The notes under the pieces are model-generated. The model was not told where the DNA came from. It was given only the letters and a program-made list of their open reading frames with translations, and searched no databases. Made by a program: the position numbers and the translations under genes. A stretch of 64,000 nt of DNA from Pisaster brevispinus (taxonomy: Eukaryota > Echinodermata > Asteroidea > Forcipulatida > Asteriidae): positions 10,259,751-10,323,750 of the forward strand of contig JAMKCF010000006.1 in NCBI GenBank assembly GCA_023634235.1, given 5' to 3'. Positions 23,021 to 35,766 of the stretch are shown here, piece by piece (position 1 is the first letter of the stretch; the number at the start of each line of letters is the position of its first letter).

Positions 23021-24579
23021 AGGCATGCTAGAGAGACAAAATTTGTACCTGACTCTGCCTTGAATATCCCTGCATCGGAAAATCAAACTTTAAGAGTCGC
23101 GGATGGCAAGTTTCATACCGAAAATGACCAGCAGGTGGGGCTACTCCGAACGCTCCTCAAAAGCATCTCCAATGGGATTTTTGTACACACAGCTGTCAAA
23201 AAAACAAAGACAAAGTAAGGACTGTCAAATCACCCTCAAAATAATATTCGACTTTCACAAGTTTTGCACAGAAAGCCCGTCTCAAAGGCTCTCTATTCCG
23301 TGAGTTTGGTTAAAGTGACAATTTTGTAGGCGGGGCGAGCACCCTGGAAGTAGGGCTACCCGAAACTCCTCTGTGGTACAAGCCTACATCAACGCCAGTG
23401 AGAAAAAGCCGGCACAGAAAGGTCCGAAATAAATTCTGTGCTAAGCTTGAGAATAACTCCCGATCTAGGCATGCTAGAGAGACAAAATTTGTACCTGACT
23501 CTGCCTTAAATATCCCTGCATCCGAAAATCAATCTTTTAGGGTCGCGGAGGGCAAGCTTCATACAGGAAATGATCAGCAGGTGGGGCTTCTCCGAACGCT
23601 CCTCAAAAGCATCTCCAATGGGATTTTTTTACACACAGCTGTCAAAGAAACAAAGACAAAGTAAGGGCTGTCAAATCACCCTCAGAATAATATTAGATTT
23701 TCACACGTTTTACACCATTATAGAGCCCGTCTCAAAAGCTCTCTCTTCCGTGAGTTTCGTTAAGGTGACAATTTTGTAGGCGGGGCGAGCGTCCTGGAAG
23801 TAGTGCTGCACGAAACTCCACTGTAGTACATGCCTACGTCATCGCCAGTGAAAAAAAGCCGGCACAGAAAGGTCCGAAATAAATTCTGTGCTAAACTTGA
23901 GAATAACTCCCGATCTAGGCATGCTAGAGAGACAAAAGTTGTACCTGACTCTGCCTTGAATATCCCTGCATCCGAAAATCAAATTTTTAGAGTCGCGGAT
24001 GGCAAGTTTCATACCGGAAATGACCAGCAGGTGGGGCTACTCCGAACGCTCCTCAAAAGCATCTCCAATGGGATTTTTGTACACACAGCTGTCAAAGAAA
24101 CAAAGACAAAGTAAGGACTGTCAAACCACCCTCAGAATAATATTCGATTCTCAGTAGTTTTACACCATTAGAAAGCCCGTCTCAAAGGCTCTCTATTCCT
24201 TGAGTTTCGTTAAAGTGACAATTTTCTAGGTGGGGCGAGCGTCTTGGAAGTAGGGTTGCCCGAAACTCCACTGTAGTACATGCCTACGTCATCGCCAGTG
24301 AGAAAAATCCGGCACTGAAAGGTCCGAAATAAATTCTGTGCTAAGCTTGAGAATAACTCCCGATCTAGGCATGCTAGAGAGACAATATTTGTACCTGACT
24401 CTGCCTTGAATATTCCTGCATCCGAAAATCAAACTTTTAGGGTCGCGGAGGGCAAGCTTCATACCGGATATGACCAGCAGGTGGGGCTACTCCGAACGCT
24501 CCTCAAAAGCATCTCCAATGGGATTTTTGTACACACAGGTGTCAAAGAAACAAAGAAAAAGTAAGGACTGTCAAATCAC

Positions 24580-25140
24580 CCTCAAAATAATATTCGATTT
24601 TCACAAGTTTTGCACAGAAAGCCCATCTCAACGGCTCTCTCGTCCGTGAGTTTGGTTGAAGTGACAATTTTGTAGGCGGGGCGAGCACCCTGGAAGTAGG
24701 GCTGCCCGAAACTCCACTGTAGTACATGCCTACGTGATCGCCAGTGAAAAAAGCCGGCACAGAAAGGTCCGAAATAAATTCTGTGCTAAGCTTGAAAATA
24801 ACTCCAGATCTAGGCATGGTAGAGAGACAAAATTTGTACCTGACTCTGCCTTGAATATCCCTGCATCCGAAAATCAAACTTTTAGGGTCCCGTAGGACAA
24901 GCTTCATACCGGACATGACCAGCAGGTGGGGCTACTCCGAACGCTCCTCAAAAGCATCTCCAAAGGGATTTTTGTACACAGAGCCGTCAAAGAAACAAAG
25001 ACAAAGTAAGGGCTTTCAAACCACCCTCAGAATAATACTGGATTTTCACAACTTTTACACCATTAGAAAGCCCAACTCAAAGGCTCTCTCTTCCGTGAGT
25101 TTCGTTAAAGTGACAATTTTGTAGGCGGGGTGAGCGTCCT
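24580..25140 (+). repeat. Dispersed duplicate pair, left copy (~560 bp)
   Basis: This stretch matches 27270-27830 at a lag of about 2691-2694 bp. Shared private variants are TTTTGCACAGAAAG, CTCTCTCGTCCG, the shortened A run after AGTG, GCTTGAAAATAAC, and AGGACAAGCTTC. The pair marks a conversion or duplication event inside the mixed region. Confidence 0.78.
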
Positions 25141-27269
25141 GGAAGTAGGGCTGCCCGAAACTCCACTGTAGTACATGCCTACGTCATCGCCAGTGAAAAA
25201 AAGCCGGCACAGAAAGGTCCGAAATAAATTCTGTGCTAAGCTTGAGAATAACTCCAGATCTAGGCATGCTAGAGAGACAAAAGTTGTACCTGACTCTGCC
25301 TTGAATATTCCTGCATCCGAAAATCAAACTTTTAGAGTCGCGGATGGCAAGTTTCATACCGGAAATGACCAGCAGGTGGGGCTACTCCGAACGCTCCTCA
25401 AAAGCATCTCCAATGGGATTGTTGTACACACAGCCATCAAAGAAACAAAAACAAAGTAAGGACTGTCAAACCACCCTTAGAATAATATTCGATTTTCACA
25501 AGTTTTACACCATTAGAAAGCCCGTCTCAAAGGCTCTCTATTCCTTGAGTTTCGTTAAAGTGACAATTTTCTAGGCGGGGCGAGCGTCCTGGAAGTAGTG
25601 CTGCCCAAAACTCCACTGTAGCACATGCCTACGTCATTGCCAGTGAGAAAAAGCCGGCACAGAAAGGTCCGAAATAAATTTTGTGCTAAGCTTGAGAATA
25701 ACTCCCGATTTAGGCATGCTAGAGAGACAAAATTAGTACCTGACTGTGCCTTGAATATCCCTGCATCCGAAAATCAAAATTGTTGGGTCCCGGAAGGCAA
25801 GCTTCATACCGGAAATGACCAGCAGGTTGGGCTATTCCGAACGCTCCTCAAAAGCATCTCCAATGGGATTTTTGTATACACAGCCATCAAAGACACAAAG
25901 ACATAGTAAGGACGGTCAAATCACCCTCAGAATAATACTGGATTTTCACAAGTTTTACACCATTAGAAAGCCCGTCTCAAAGGCTCTCTATTCCGTGAGT
26001 TTGGTTAAAGTGACAATTTTGTAAACGGGGCGAGCGTCTTGGAAGTAGGGCTGCCCGAAACTCCACTGTAGTACATGCCTACGTCATCGCCAGTGAGAAA
26101 AAGCCGGCACAGAAAGGTCCGAAATAAATTATGTGCTAAGCTTGAGAATAACTCCCGATCTAGGCATGCTAGAGAGACAAAATTTGTACCTAACTCTGCC
26201 TTGAATATCCCTGCATCCGAAAATCAAACTTTTAGAGTCGCGGATGGCAAGTTTCATACCGGAAATGACCAGCAGGTGGGGCTACTCCGAACGCTCCTCA
26301 AAAGCATCTCCAATGGGATTTTTGTACACACAGCTGTCAAAGAAACAAAGACAAAGTAAGGACTGTCAAACCACCTTTAGAATAATATTCGATTTTCACA
26401 AGTTTTACACCATTAGAAGATCGTCTCAAAGGCTCTCTATTCCTTGAGTTTTGTTAAAGTGACAATTTTCTAGGCGGGGCGAGCGTCTTGGAAGTAGGGT
26501 TGCCCGAAACTCCACTGTAGTACATGCCTACGTCATCGCCAGTGAGAAAAAGCCGGCACAGAAAGGTCCGAAATAAATTCTGTGCTAAGCTTGAGAATAA
26601 CTCCCGATCTAGGCATGCTAGAGAGACAATATTTGTACCTGACTCTGCCTTGAATATTCCTGCATCCGAAAATCAAACTTTTAGGGTCGCGGAGGGCAAG
26701 CTTCATACCGGAAATGACCAGCAGGTGGGGCTACTCCGAACGCTCATCAAAAGCATCTCCAATGGGATTTTTGTACACACAGCCATTAAAGAAACAAAGA
26801 CATACTAAGGACGGTCAAATCACCCTCAGAATAATACTGGATTTTCACAAGTTTTACACCATTAGAAAGCCCGTCTCAAAGGCTCTCTATTCCGTGAGTT
26901 TGGTTAAAGTGAAAATTTTGTAGGCGGGGCGAGCGTCTTGGAAGTAGGGCTGCCCGAAACTCCACTGTAGCACATGCCTACGTCATTGCCAGTGAGAAAA
27001 AGCCGGCACAGAAAGGTCCGAAATAAATTTTGTGCTAAGCTTGAGAATAACTCCCGATTTAGGCATGCTAGAGAGACAAAATTTGTACCTGACTCTGCCT
27101 TGAATATCCCTGCATCCGAAAATCAAACTTTTAGAGTCGCGGATGGCAAGTTTCATAACGGAAAAGACCAGCAGGTGGGGCTACTCCGAACGCTCCTCAA
27201 AAGCATCTCCAATGGGATTTTTGTACACACAGCTGTCAAAGAAACAAAGAAAAAGTAAGGACTGTCATA

Positions 27270-27830
27270 TCACCCTCAAAATAATATTCGATTTTCACAA
27301 GTTTTGCACAGAAAGCCCGTCTCAAAGGCTCTCTCGTCCGTGAGTTTGGTTAAAGTGACAATTTTGTAGGCGGGGCGAGCACCCTGGAAGTAGGGCTGCC
27401 CGAAACTCCACTGTAGTACATGCCTACGTCATCGCCAGTGAAAAAAGCCGGCACAGAAAGGTCCGAAATAAATTCTGTGCTAAGCTTGAAAATAACTCCA
27501 GATATAGGCATGCTAGAGAGACAAAATTTGTACCTGACTCTCCCTTTAATATCCCTGCATCCGAAAATCAAACTTTTAGGGTCACGGAGGACAAGCTTCA
27601 TACCGGAAATGACCAGCAGGTGGGGCTACTCCGAACGCTCCTGAAAAGCATCTCCAAAGGGATTTTTGTACACAGAGCCGTCAAAGAAACTAAGACAAAG
27701 TAAGGGCTGTCAAACCACCCTCAGAATAATACTGGATTTTCACAACTTTTACACCATTAGAAAGCTCAACTCAAAGGCTATCTCTTCCGTGAGTTTCGTT
27801 AAGGTGACAATTTTGTAGTCGGGGCGAGCG
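27270..27830 (+). repeat. Dispersed duplicate pair, right copy (~560 bp)
   Basis: This is the right-hand partner of 24580-25140. It carries the same 4-base and 1-base deletions and the CTCTCTCGTCCG and AGGACAAGCTTC variants, plus its own changes such as CTCTCCCTTTAAT near 27538. Confidence 0.78.
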
Positions 27831-28184
27831 TCCTGGAAGTAGGGCTGCCCGAAACTCTACTGTAGTACATGCCTACGTCATCGCCAGTGAGAAAAAGCCG
27901 GCACAGAAAGGTCCGAAATAAACGTTGTGCTAAGCTTGAGAATAACTCCAGATCTAGGCATGCTAGAGAGACAAAATTTGTACCTTACTCTGCCTTGAAT
28001 ATCCCTGCATCCGAAAATCAAACTTTAAGGGTCGCGGAGGGCAAGCTACATACCGGAAATGACCAGCAGGCGGGGCTACTCCGAACGCTCCTCAAAAGCA
28101 TCTCCAATGTGATTTTTGTACACACAGCCATAAAAGAAACATAGACAAAGTAAGGACTGTCAAATCACCCTCAGAATAATATTT

Positions 28185-30227
28185 CATTTTCACAAGTTTT
28201 ACACCATTAGAAAGCCCGTCTCAAAGGCTCTCTATTCCGTGAGTTTGGTTAAAGTGAAAATTTTGTAGGCGGGGCGAGTGTCTTGGAAGTAGGGCTGCCC
28301 GAAACTCCACTGTAGCACATGCCTACGTCATCGCCAGTGAGAAAAAGCCGGCACAGAAAGGTCCGAAAAAAATTTTGTGCTAAGCTTGAGAATAACTCCC
28401 GATCTAGGCATGCTAGAGAGACACATTTTGTACCCGACTCTGCCTTGAATATCCTTGCATCCGAAAATCAACTTTTTAGGGTCGCGGAGTGCAAGCTTCA
28501 TACCGGAAATGACTAGCAGGTGGGGCTACTCCGAACGCTCCTAAAAAGCATCTCCAATGGGATTTTTGTACACACAGCTGTCACAGAAACAAAGACATAG
28601 TAAGGACTGTCAAATCACCCTCAGAATAATATTCGTTTTTCACAAGTTTTACACCATTAGAAAGCCCGTCTCAACAGCTATCTCTTCCGTGAGTTTCGTT
28701 AAGGTGACAATTTTGTAGGCGGGGCGAGCGTCCTGGAAATAGGGCTGCCCGAAACTCCACTGTAGCACATGCCTACGTCATCGCCAGTGAAAAAAAGCTG
28801 GCACAGAAAGGTCCGAAATAAATTCTGTGCTAAGCTTGAGAATAACTCCAGATCTAGGCATGCTAGAGAGACAAAATTTGTACCTGACTCTGCCTTGAAT
28901 ATCCCTGCATCCGAAAATCAAACTTTAAGGGTCGCGGAGGGCAAGCTACATACCGGAAATGACCAGCAGGCGGGGCTACTCCGAACGCTCCTCAAAAGCA
29001 TCTCCAATGGGATTTTTGTACACACAGCCGTCAAAGAAACAAAGACATAGTAAGGACGGTCAAATCACCCTCAGAATAATACTGGATTTTCACAAGTTTT
29101 ACACCATTAGAAAGCCCGACTCAAAGGCTATCTTTTCCGTGAGTTTCATTAAGGTGACAATTTTGTAGGCGGGGCGAGCGTCCTGGAAGTAGTGCTGCCC
29201 AAAACTCCACTGTAGTAAATGCCTACGTCATCGCCAGTGAAAAAAAGCTGGCACAGAAAGGTCCGAAATCAATTCTGTGCTAAGCTTGAGAATAACTCCA
29301 GATCTAGGCATGCTAGAGAGACAAAATTTGTACCTGACTCTGCCTTGAATATCCCTGCATCCGAAAATCAAACTTTAAGGGTCGCGGAGGGCAAGCTACA
29401 TACCGGAAATGACCAGCAGGCGGGGCTACTCCGAACGCTCCTCAAAAGCATCTCCAATGGGATTTTTGTACACACAGCCGTCAAAGAAACAAAGACATAG
29501 TAAGGACGGTCAAATCACCCTCAGAATAATACTGGATTTTCACAAGTTTTACACCATTAGAAAGCCCGACTCAAAGGCTATCTTTTCCGTGAGTTTCATT
29601 AAGGTGACAATTTTGTAGGCGGGGCGAGCGTCCTGGAAGTAGTGCTGCCCAAAACTCCACTGTAGTAAATGCCTACGTCATCGCCAGTGAAAAAAAGCTG
29701 GCACAGAAAGGTCCGAAATCAATTCTGTGCTAAGCTTGAGAATAACTCCAGATCTAGGCATGCTAGAGAGACAAAATTTGTACCTGACTCTGCCTTGAAT
29801 ATCCCTGCATCCGAAAATCAAACTTTTAGGGTCGCGGAGGGCAAGCTTCATACCGGAAATGACCATCAGGCGGGGCTACTCCGAACGCTCCTCAAAAGCG
29901 TCTCCAATGGGATTTTTGTACACACAGCCGTCAAAGAAACAAAGACATAGTAAGGACGGTCAAATCACCCTCAGAATAATACTGGATTTTCACAAGTTTT
30001 ACACCATTAGAAAGCCCGACTCAAAGGCTATCTCTTCCGTGAGTTTCGTAAAGTCGACAATTTTGTAGTCGGGATGAGCGTCCTGGAAGTAGGGCTGCCC
30101 GAAACTCCACTGTAGTAAATGCCTACGTCATCGCCAATGAAAAAAAACCGGCACAAAAAAGGTCCGAAAAAAATTTTGTGCTAAGCTTGAGAATAACTCC
30201 CAATATAGGCATGCTATAAAGACAAAT
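28185..30227 (+). repeat. D-E-E/F-F-G block, first copy of 4-mer lineage
   Basis: The monomers are D 28319, E 28769, E/F-like hybrid 29219, F 29669 and the head of G 30119. D has ACACATTTTG and GGAGTGCAAGC. E has AAAGCTGGCAC with AAGCTACATACC. F has AAATCAATTC, CCATCAGGCG and AAAGCGTCTCC. G has CCAATGAAAAAAAACC and CCCAATATAGG. Monomer 29219 has an F-like head (AAATCAATTC) and an E-like tail (AAGCTACATACC), so it is a crossover product that lengthened the unit by 450 bp. Confidence 0.85.
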
Positions 30228-30363
30228 TTCATTTTCACAAGTTTTACACCATTAGAAAGCCCGTCTCAAAGGCTCTCTATTCCGTGAGTTTGGTTAAAGT
30301 GAAAATTTTGTAGGCGGGGCGAGCGTCTTGGAAGTAGGGCTGCCCGAAACTCCACTGTAGCAC
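30119..30363 (+). repeat. Truncated 245 bp monomer at an out-of-register junction
   Basis: This is the only severely shortened copy. It starts as a G-type monomer. Near 30225-30230, after GACAAATTT, it jumps to the tail otherwise seen at 28185 (ATTTCATTTTCAC), so about 206 bp is missing. Both parents carry ATTT at the join. What follows repeats the sequence from 28185 at a lag of about 2045 bp. The junction therefore defines a tandem duplication made out of register. Confidence 0.92.
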
Positions 30364-32164
30364 ATGCCTACGTCATCGCCAGTGAGAAAAAGCCGGCACA
30401 GAAAGGTCCGAAAAAAATTTTGTGCTAAGCTTGAGAATAACTCCCGATCTAGGCATGCTAGAGAGACACATTTTGTACCCGACTCTGCCTTGAATATCCC
30501 TGCATCCGAAAATCAACTGTTTAGGGTCGCGGAGTGCAAGCTTCATACCGGAAATGACTAGCAGGTGGGGCTACTCCGAACGCTCCTAAAAAGCATCTCC
30601 AATGGGATTTTTGTACACACAGCTGTCAAAGAAACAAAGACATAGTAAGGACTGTCAAATCACCCTCAGAATAATATTCGTTTTTCACAAGTTTTACACC
30701 ATTAGAAAGCCCGTCTCAACAGCTATCTCTTCCGTGAGTTTCGTTAAGGTGACAATTTTGTAGGCGGGGCGAGCGTCCTGGAAATAGGGCTGCCCGAAAC
30801 TCCACTGTAGCACATGCCTACGTCATCGCCAGTGAAAAAAAGCTGGCACAGAAAGGTCCGAAATAAATTCTGTGCTAAGCTTGAGAATAACTCCAGATCT
30901 AGGCATGCTAGAGAGACAAAATTTGTACCTGACTCTGCCTTGAATAATTCTGCATCCGAAAATCAAACTTTAAGGGTCGCGGAGGGCAAGCTACATACCG
31001 GAAATGACCAGCAGGCGGGGCTACTCCGAACGCTCCTCAAAAGCATCTCCAATGGGATTTTTGTACACACAGCCGTCAAAGAAACAAAGACATAGTAAGG
31101 ACGGTCAAATCACCCTCAGAATAATACTGGATTTTCACAAGTTTTACACTATTAGAAAGCCCGACTCAAAGGCTATCTTTTCCGTGAGTTTCATTAAGGT
31201 GACAATTTTGTAGGCGGGGCGAGCGTCCTGGAAGTAGTGCTGCCCAAAACTCCACTGTAGTAAATGCCTACGTCATCGCCAGTGAAAAAAAGCTGGCACA
31301 GAAAGGTCCGAAATCAATTCTGTGCTAAGCTTGAGAATAACTCCAGATCTAGGCATGCTAGAGAGACAAAATTTGTACCTGACTCTGCCTTGAATATCCC
31401 TGCATCCGAAAATCAAACTTTTAGGGTCGCGGAGGGCAAGCTTCATACCGGAAATGACCATCAGGCGGGGCTACTCCGAACGCTCCTCAAAAGCGTCTCC
31501 AATGGGATTTTTGTACACACAGCCGTCAAAGAAACAAAGACATAGTAAGGACGGTCAAATCACCCTCAGAATAATACTGGATTTTCACAAGTTTTACACC
31601 ATTAGAAAGCCCGACTCAAAGGCTATCTCTTCCGTGAGTTTCGTAAAGTCGACAATTTTGTAGTCGGGGTGAGCGTCCTGGAAGTAGGGCTGCCCGAAAC
31701 TCCACTGTAGTAAATGCCTACGTCATCGCCAATGAAAAAAAACCGGCACAAAAAAGGTCCGAAAAAAATTTTGTGCTAAGCTTGAGAATAACTCCCAATA
31801 TAAGCATGCTAGAGAGACAAATTTTGTACCTGACTCTGCCTTGAATATCCCTGCATCCGAAAATCAAACTTTTAAGGTCGCGGAGGGCAAGCTTCATACC
31901 GGTAATGACTATCAGGCGGGGCTACTCCGATCGCTCCTCAAAAGCGTCTCCAATGGGATTTTTGTACACACAGCTGTCAAAGAAACAAAGACATAGTAAG
32001 GACTGTCAAATCACCCTCAGAATAATATTCGTTTTTCACAAGTTTTACACCATTAGAAAGCCCGTCTCAACAGCTATCTCTTCCGTGAGTTTTGTTAAGG
32101 TGACAATTTTGTAGGCGGGGCGAGCGTCCTGGAAGTAGGGTTGCCCGAAACTCCACTGTAGTAC
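30364..32164 (+). repeat. Four-monomer HOR D-E-F-G, unit 1 (1801 bp)
   Basis: The monomers are D 30364, E 30814, F 31264 and G 31714. E carries GAATAATTCTGC, shared with the next unit only. G carries CCGGTAATGAC and CCGATCGCTCC, again shared with the next unit only, so units 1 and 2 are closest relatives. Confidence 0.9.
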
Positions 32165-33965
32165 ATGCCTACGTCATCGCCAGTGAGAAAAAGCCGGCAC
32201 AGAAAGGTCCGAAATAAATGCTGTGCTAAGCTTGAGAATAACTCCCGATCTAGGCATGCTAGAGAGACACATTTTGTACCCGACTCTGCCTTGAATATCC
32301 CTGCATCCGAAAATCAACTGTTTAGGGTCGCGGAGTGCAAGCTTCATACCGGAAATGACTAGCAGGTGGGGCTACTCCGAACGCTCCTAAAAAGCATCTC
32401 CAATGGGATTTTTGTACACACAGCTGTCAAAGAAACAAAGACATAGTAAGGACTGTCAAATCACCCTCAGAATAATATTCGTTTTTCACAAGTTTTACAC
32501 CATTAGAAAGCCCGTCTCAACAGCTATCTCTTCCGTGAGTTTCGTTAAGGTGACAATTTTGTAGGCGGGGCGAGCGTCCTGGAAATAGGGCTGCCCGAAA
32601 CTCCACTGTAGCACATGCCTACGTCATCGCCAGTGAAAAAAAGCTGGCACAGAAAGGTCCGAAATAAATTCTGTGCTAAGCTTGAGAATAACTCCAGATC
32701 TAGGCATGCTAGAGAGACAAAATTTGTACCTGACTCTGCCTTGAATAATTCTGCATCCGAAAATCAAACTTTAAGGGTCGCGGAGGGCAAGCTACATACC
32801 GGAAATGACCAGCAGGCGGGGCTACTCCGAACGCTCCTCAAAAGCATCTCCAATGGGATTTTTGTACACACAGCCGTCAAAGAAACAAAGACATAGTAAG
32901 GACGGTCAAATCACCCTCAGAATAATACTGGATTTTCACAAGTTTTACACTATTAGAAAGCCCGACTCAAAGGCTATCTTTTCCGTGAGTTTCATTAAGG
33001 TGACAATTTTGTAGGCGGGGCGAGCGTCCTGGAAGTAGTGCTGCCCAAAACTCCACTGTAGTAAATGCCTACGTCATCGCCAGTGAAAAAAAGCTGGCAC
33101 AGAAAGGTCCGAAATCAACTCTGTGCTAAGCTTGAGAATAACTCCAGATCTAGGCATGCTAGAGAGACAAAATTTGTACCTGACTCTGCCTTGAATATCC
33201 CTGCATCCGAAAATCAAACTTTTAGGGTCGCGGAGGGCAAGCTTCATACCGGAAATGACCATCAGGCGGGGCTACTCCGAACGCTCCTCAAAAGCGTCTC
33301 CAATGGGATTTTTGTACACACAGCCGTCAAAGAAACAAAGACATAGTAAGGACGGTCAAATCACCCTCAGAATAATACTGGATTTTCACAAGTTTTACAC
33401 CATTAGAAAGCCCGACTCAAAGGCTATCTCTTCCGTGAGTTTCGTAAAGTCGACAATTTTGTAGTCGGGGTGAGCGTCCTGGAAGTAGGGCTGCCCGAAA
33501 CTCCACTGTAGTAAATGCCTACGTCATCGCCAATGAAAAAAAACCGGCACAAAAAAGGTCCGAAAAAAATTTTGTGCTAAGCTTGAGAATAACTCCCAAT
33601 ATAAGCATGCTAGAGAGACAAATTTTGTACCTGACTCTGCCTTGAATATCCCTGCATCCGAAAATCAAACTTTTAAGGTCGCGGAGGGCAAGCTTCATAC
33701 CGGTAATGACTATCAGGCGGGGCTACTCCGATCGCTCCTCAAAAGCGTCTCCAATGGGATTTTTGTACACACAGCTGTCAAAGAAACAAAGACATAGTAA
33801 GGACTGTCAAATCACCCTCAGAATAATATTCGTTTTTCACAAGTTTTACACCATTAGAAAGCCCGTCTCAACAGCTATCTCTTTCTTGAGTTTTGTTAAG
33901 GTGACAATTTTGTAGGCGGGGCGAGCGTCCTGGAAGTAGGGTTGCCCGAAACTCCACTGTAGTAC
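32165..33965 (+). repeat. Four-monomer HOR D-E-F-G, unit 2 (1801 bp)
   Basis: The monomers are D 32165, E 32615, F 33065 and G 33515. They repeat unit 1 with few changes: AAATGCTGTGC in D, AAATCAACTC in F, and CTCTTTCTTGAG in the G tail near 33879. Confidence 0.9.
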
Positions 33966-35766
33966 ATGCCTACGTCATCGCCAGTGAGAAAAAGCCGGCA
34001 CAGAAAGGTCCGAAATAAATGCTGTGCTAAGCTTGAGAATAACTCCCGATCTAGGCATGCTAGAGAGACACAATTTGTACCTGACTCTGCTTTGAATATT
34101 CCTGAATCAGAAAATCAATTTTTTAGGGTCGCGGAGGGCAAGCTTCATACCGGAAATGACCAGCATGTTGGGCTACTCCGAACGCTCCTCAAAAGCATCT
34201 CCAATAGGATTTTTGTACACACAGCCGTCAAAGAAACAAAGACATAGTAAGGACTGTCAAATCACCCTCAGAATAATATTCGTTTTTCACAAGTTTTACA
34301 CCATTAGAAAGCCCGTCTCAACAGCTATCTCTTCCGTGAGTTTCGTTAAGGTGACAATTTTGTAGGCGGGGCGAGCGTCCTGGAAGTAGGGCTGCCCGAA
34401 ACTCCACTGTAGCACATGCCTACGTCATCGCCAGTGAAAAAAAGCTGGCACAGAAAGGTCCGAAATAAATTCTGTGCTAAGCTTGAGAATAACTCCAGAT
34501 CTAGGCATGCTAGAGAGACAAAATTTGTACCTGACTCTGCTTTGAATATACCTGCATCCGAAAATCAAACTTTAAGGGTCGCGGAGGGCAAGCTACATAC
34601 CGGAAATGACCAGCAGGCGGGGCTACTCCGAACGCTCCTCAAAAGCATCTCCAATGGGATTTTTGTACACACAGCCGTCAAAGAAACAAAGACATAGTAA
34701 GGACGGTCAAATCACCCTCAGAATAATACTGGATTTTCACAAGTTTTACACCATTAGAAAGCCCGACTCAAAGGCTATCTTTTCCGTGAGTTTCATTAAG
34801 GTGACAATTTTGTAGGCGGGGCGAGCGTCCTGGAAGTAGTGCTGCCCAAAACTCCACTGTAGTAAATGCCTACGTCATCGCCAGTGAAAAAAAGCTGGCA
34901 CAGAAAGGTCCGAAATCAATTCTGTGCTAAGCTTGAGAATAACTCCAGATCTAGGCATGCTAGAGAGACAAAATTTGTACCTGACTCTGCCTTGAATATC
35001 CCTGCATCCGAAAATTAAACTTTTAGGGTCGCGGAGGGCAAGCTTCATACCGGAAATGACCATCAGGCGGGGCTACTCCGAACGCTCCTCAAAAGCGTCT
35101 CCAATGGGATTTTTGTACACACAGCCGTCAAAGAAACAAAGACATAGTAAGGACGGTCAAATCACCCTCAGAATAATACTGGATTTTCACAAGTTTTACA
35201 CCATTAGAAAGCCCGACTCAAAGGCTATCTCTTCCGTGAGTTTCGTAAAGTCGACAATTTTGTAGTCGGGGTGAGCGTCCTGGAAGTAGGGCTGCCCGAA
35301 ACTCCACTGTAGTAAATGCCTACGTCATCGCCAATGAAAAAAAACCGGCACAAAAAAGGTCCGAAAAAATTTTGTGCTAAGCTTGAGAATAACTCCCAAT
35401 ATAGGCATGCTAGAGAGACAAATTTTGTACCTGACTCTGCCTTGAATATCCCTGCATCCGAAAATCAAACTTTTAGGGTCGCGGAGGGCAAGCTTCATAC
35501 CGGAAATGACTATCAGGCGGGGCTACTCCGAACGCTCCTCAAAAGCGTCTCCAATGGGATTTTTGTACACACAGCTGTCAAAAAAAACAAAGACATAGTA
35601 AGGACTGTCAAATCACCCTCAGAATAATATTCGTTTTTCACAAGTTTTACACCATTAGAAAGCCCGTCTCAACAGCTATCTCTTCCGTGAGTTTCGTTAA
35701 GGTGACAATTTTGTAGGCGGGGCGAGCGTCCTGGAAGTAGGGCTGCCCGAAACTCCACTGTAGCAC
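33966..35766 (+). repeat. Four-monomer HOR H-E-F-G, unit 3 (1801 bp)
   Basis: The first slot is now type H (ACACAATTTG, CTGAATCAGAAAATC, CCAGCATGTTGGG) instead of D. E 34416, F 34866 and G 35316 follow. H and D have similar heads, so H may be a D-lineage copy converted from elsewhere. Confidence 0.88.

Larger units (their letters stand above)
23020..28184 (+). repeat. Heterogeneous satellite monomers, weak HOR
   Basis: Roughly eleven monomers show no simple order. Monomer 23380 has AAGCCTACATC instead of the usual start motif. Monomers 22934, 24280 and 26974 share a 4-base loss in their tails (TTTTGCACAGAAAG). Monomers 24726 and 27420 each lose one A after AGTG. Monomers 23830 and 25175 share AAAGTTGTACC and ATTCCTTGAG. 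Divergence between neighbours is visibly higher than in the A-B block, which suggests less recent homogenisation. Confidence 0.85.

Noticed and set aside
24542..24916. 124-codon minus-strand open frame
   Set aside because: This is the antisense of a single monomer pair. It is open only because of local indels and shares nothing with known proteins.
30119..30363. Transposon insertion or excision scar explaining the short monomer
   Set aside because: No foreign sequence, terminal inverted repeat or target duplication is present. Both sides are satellite joined at a shared ATTT.
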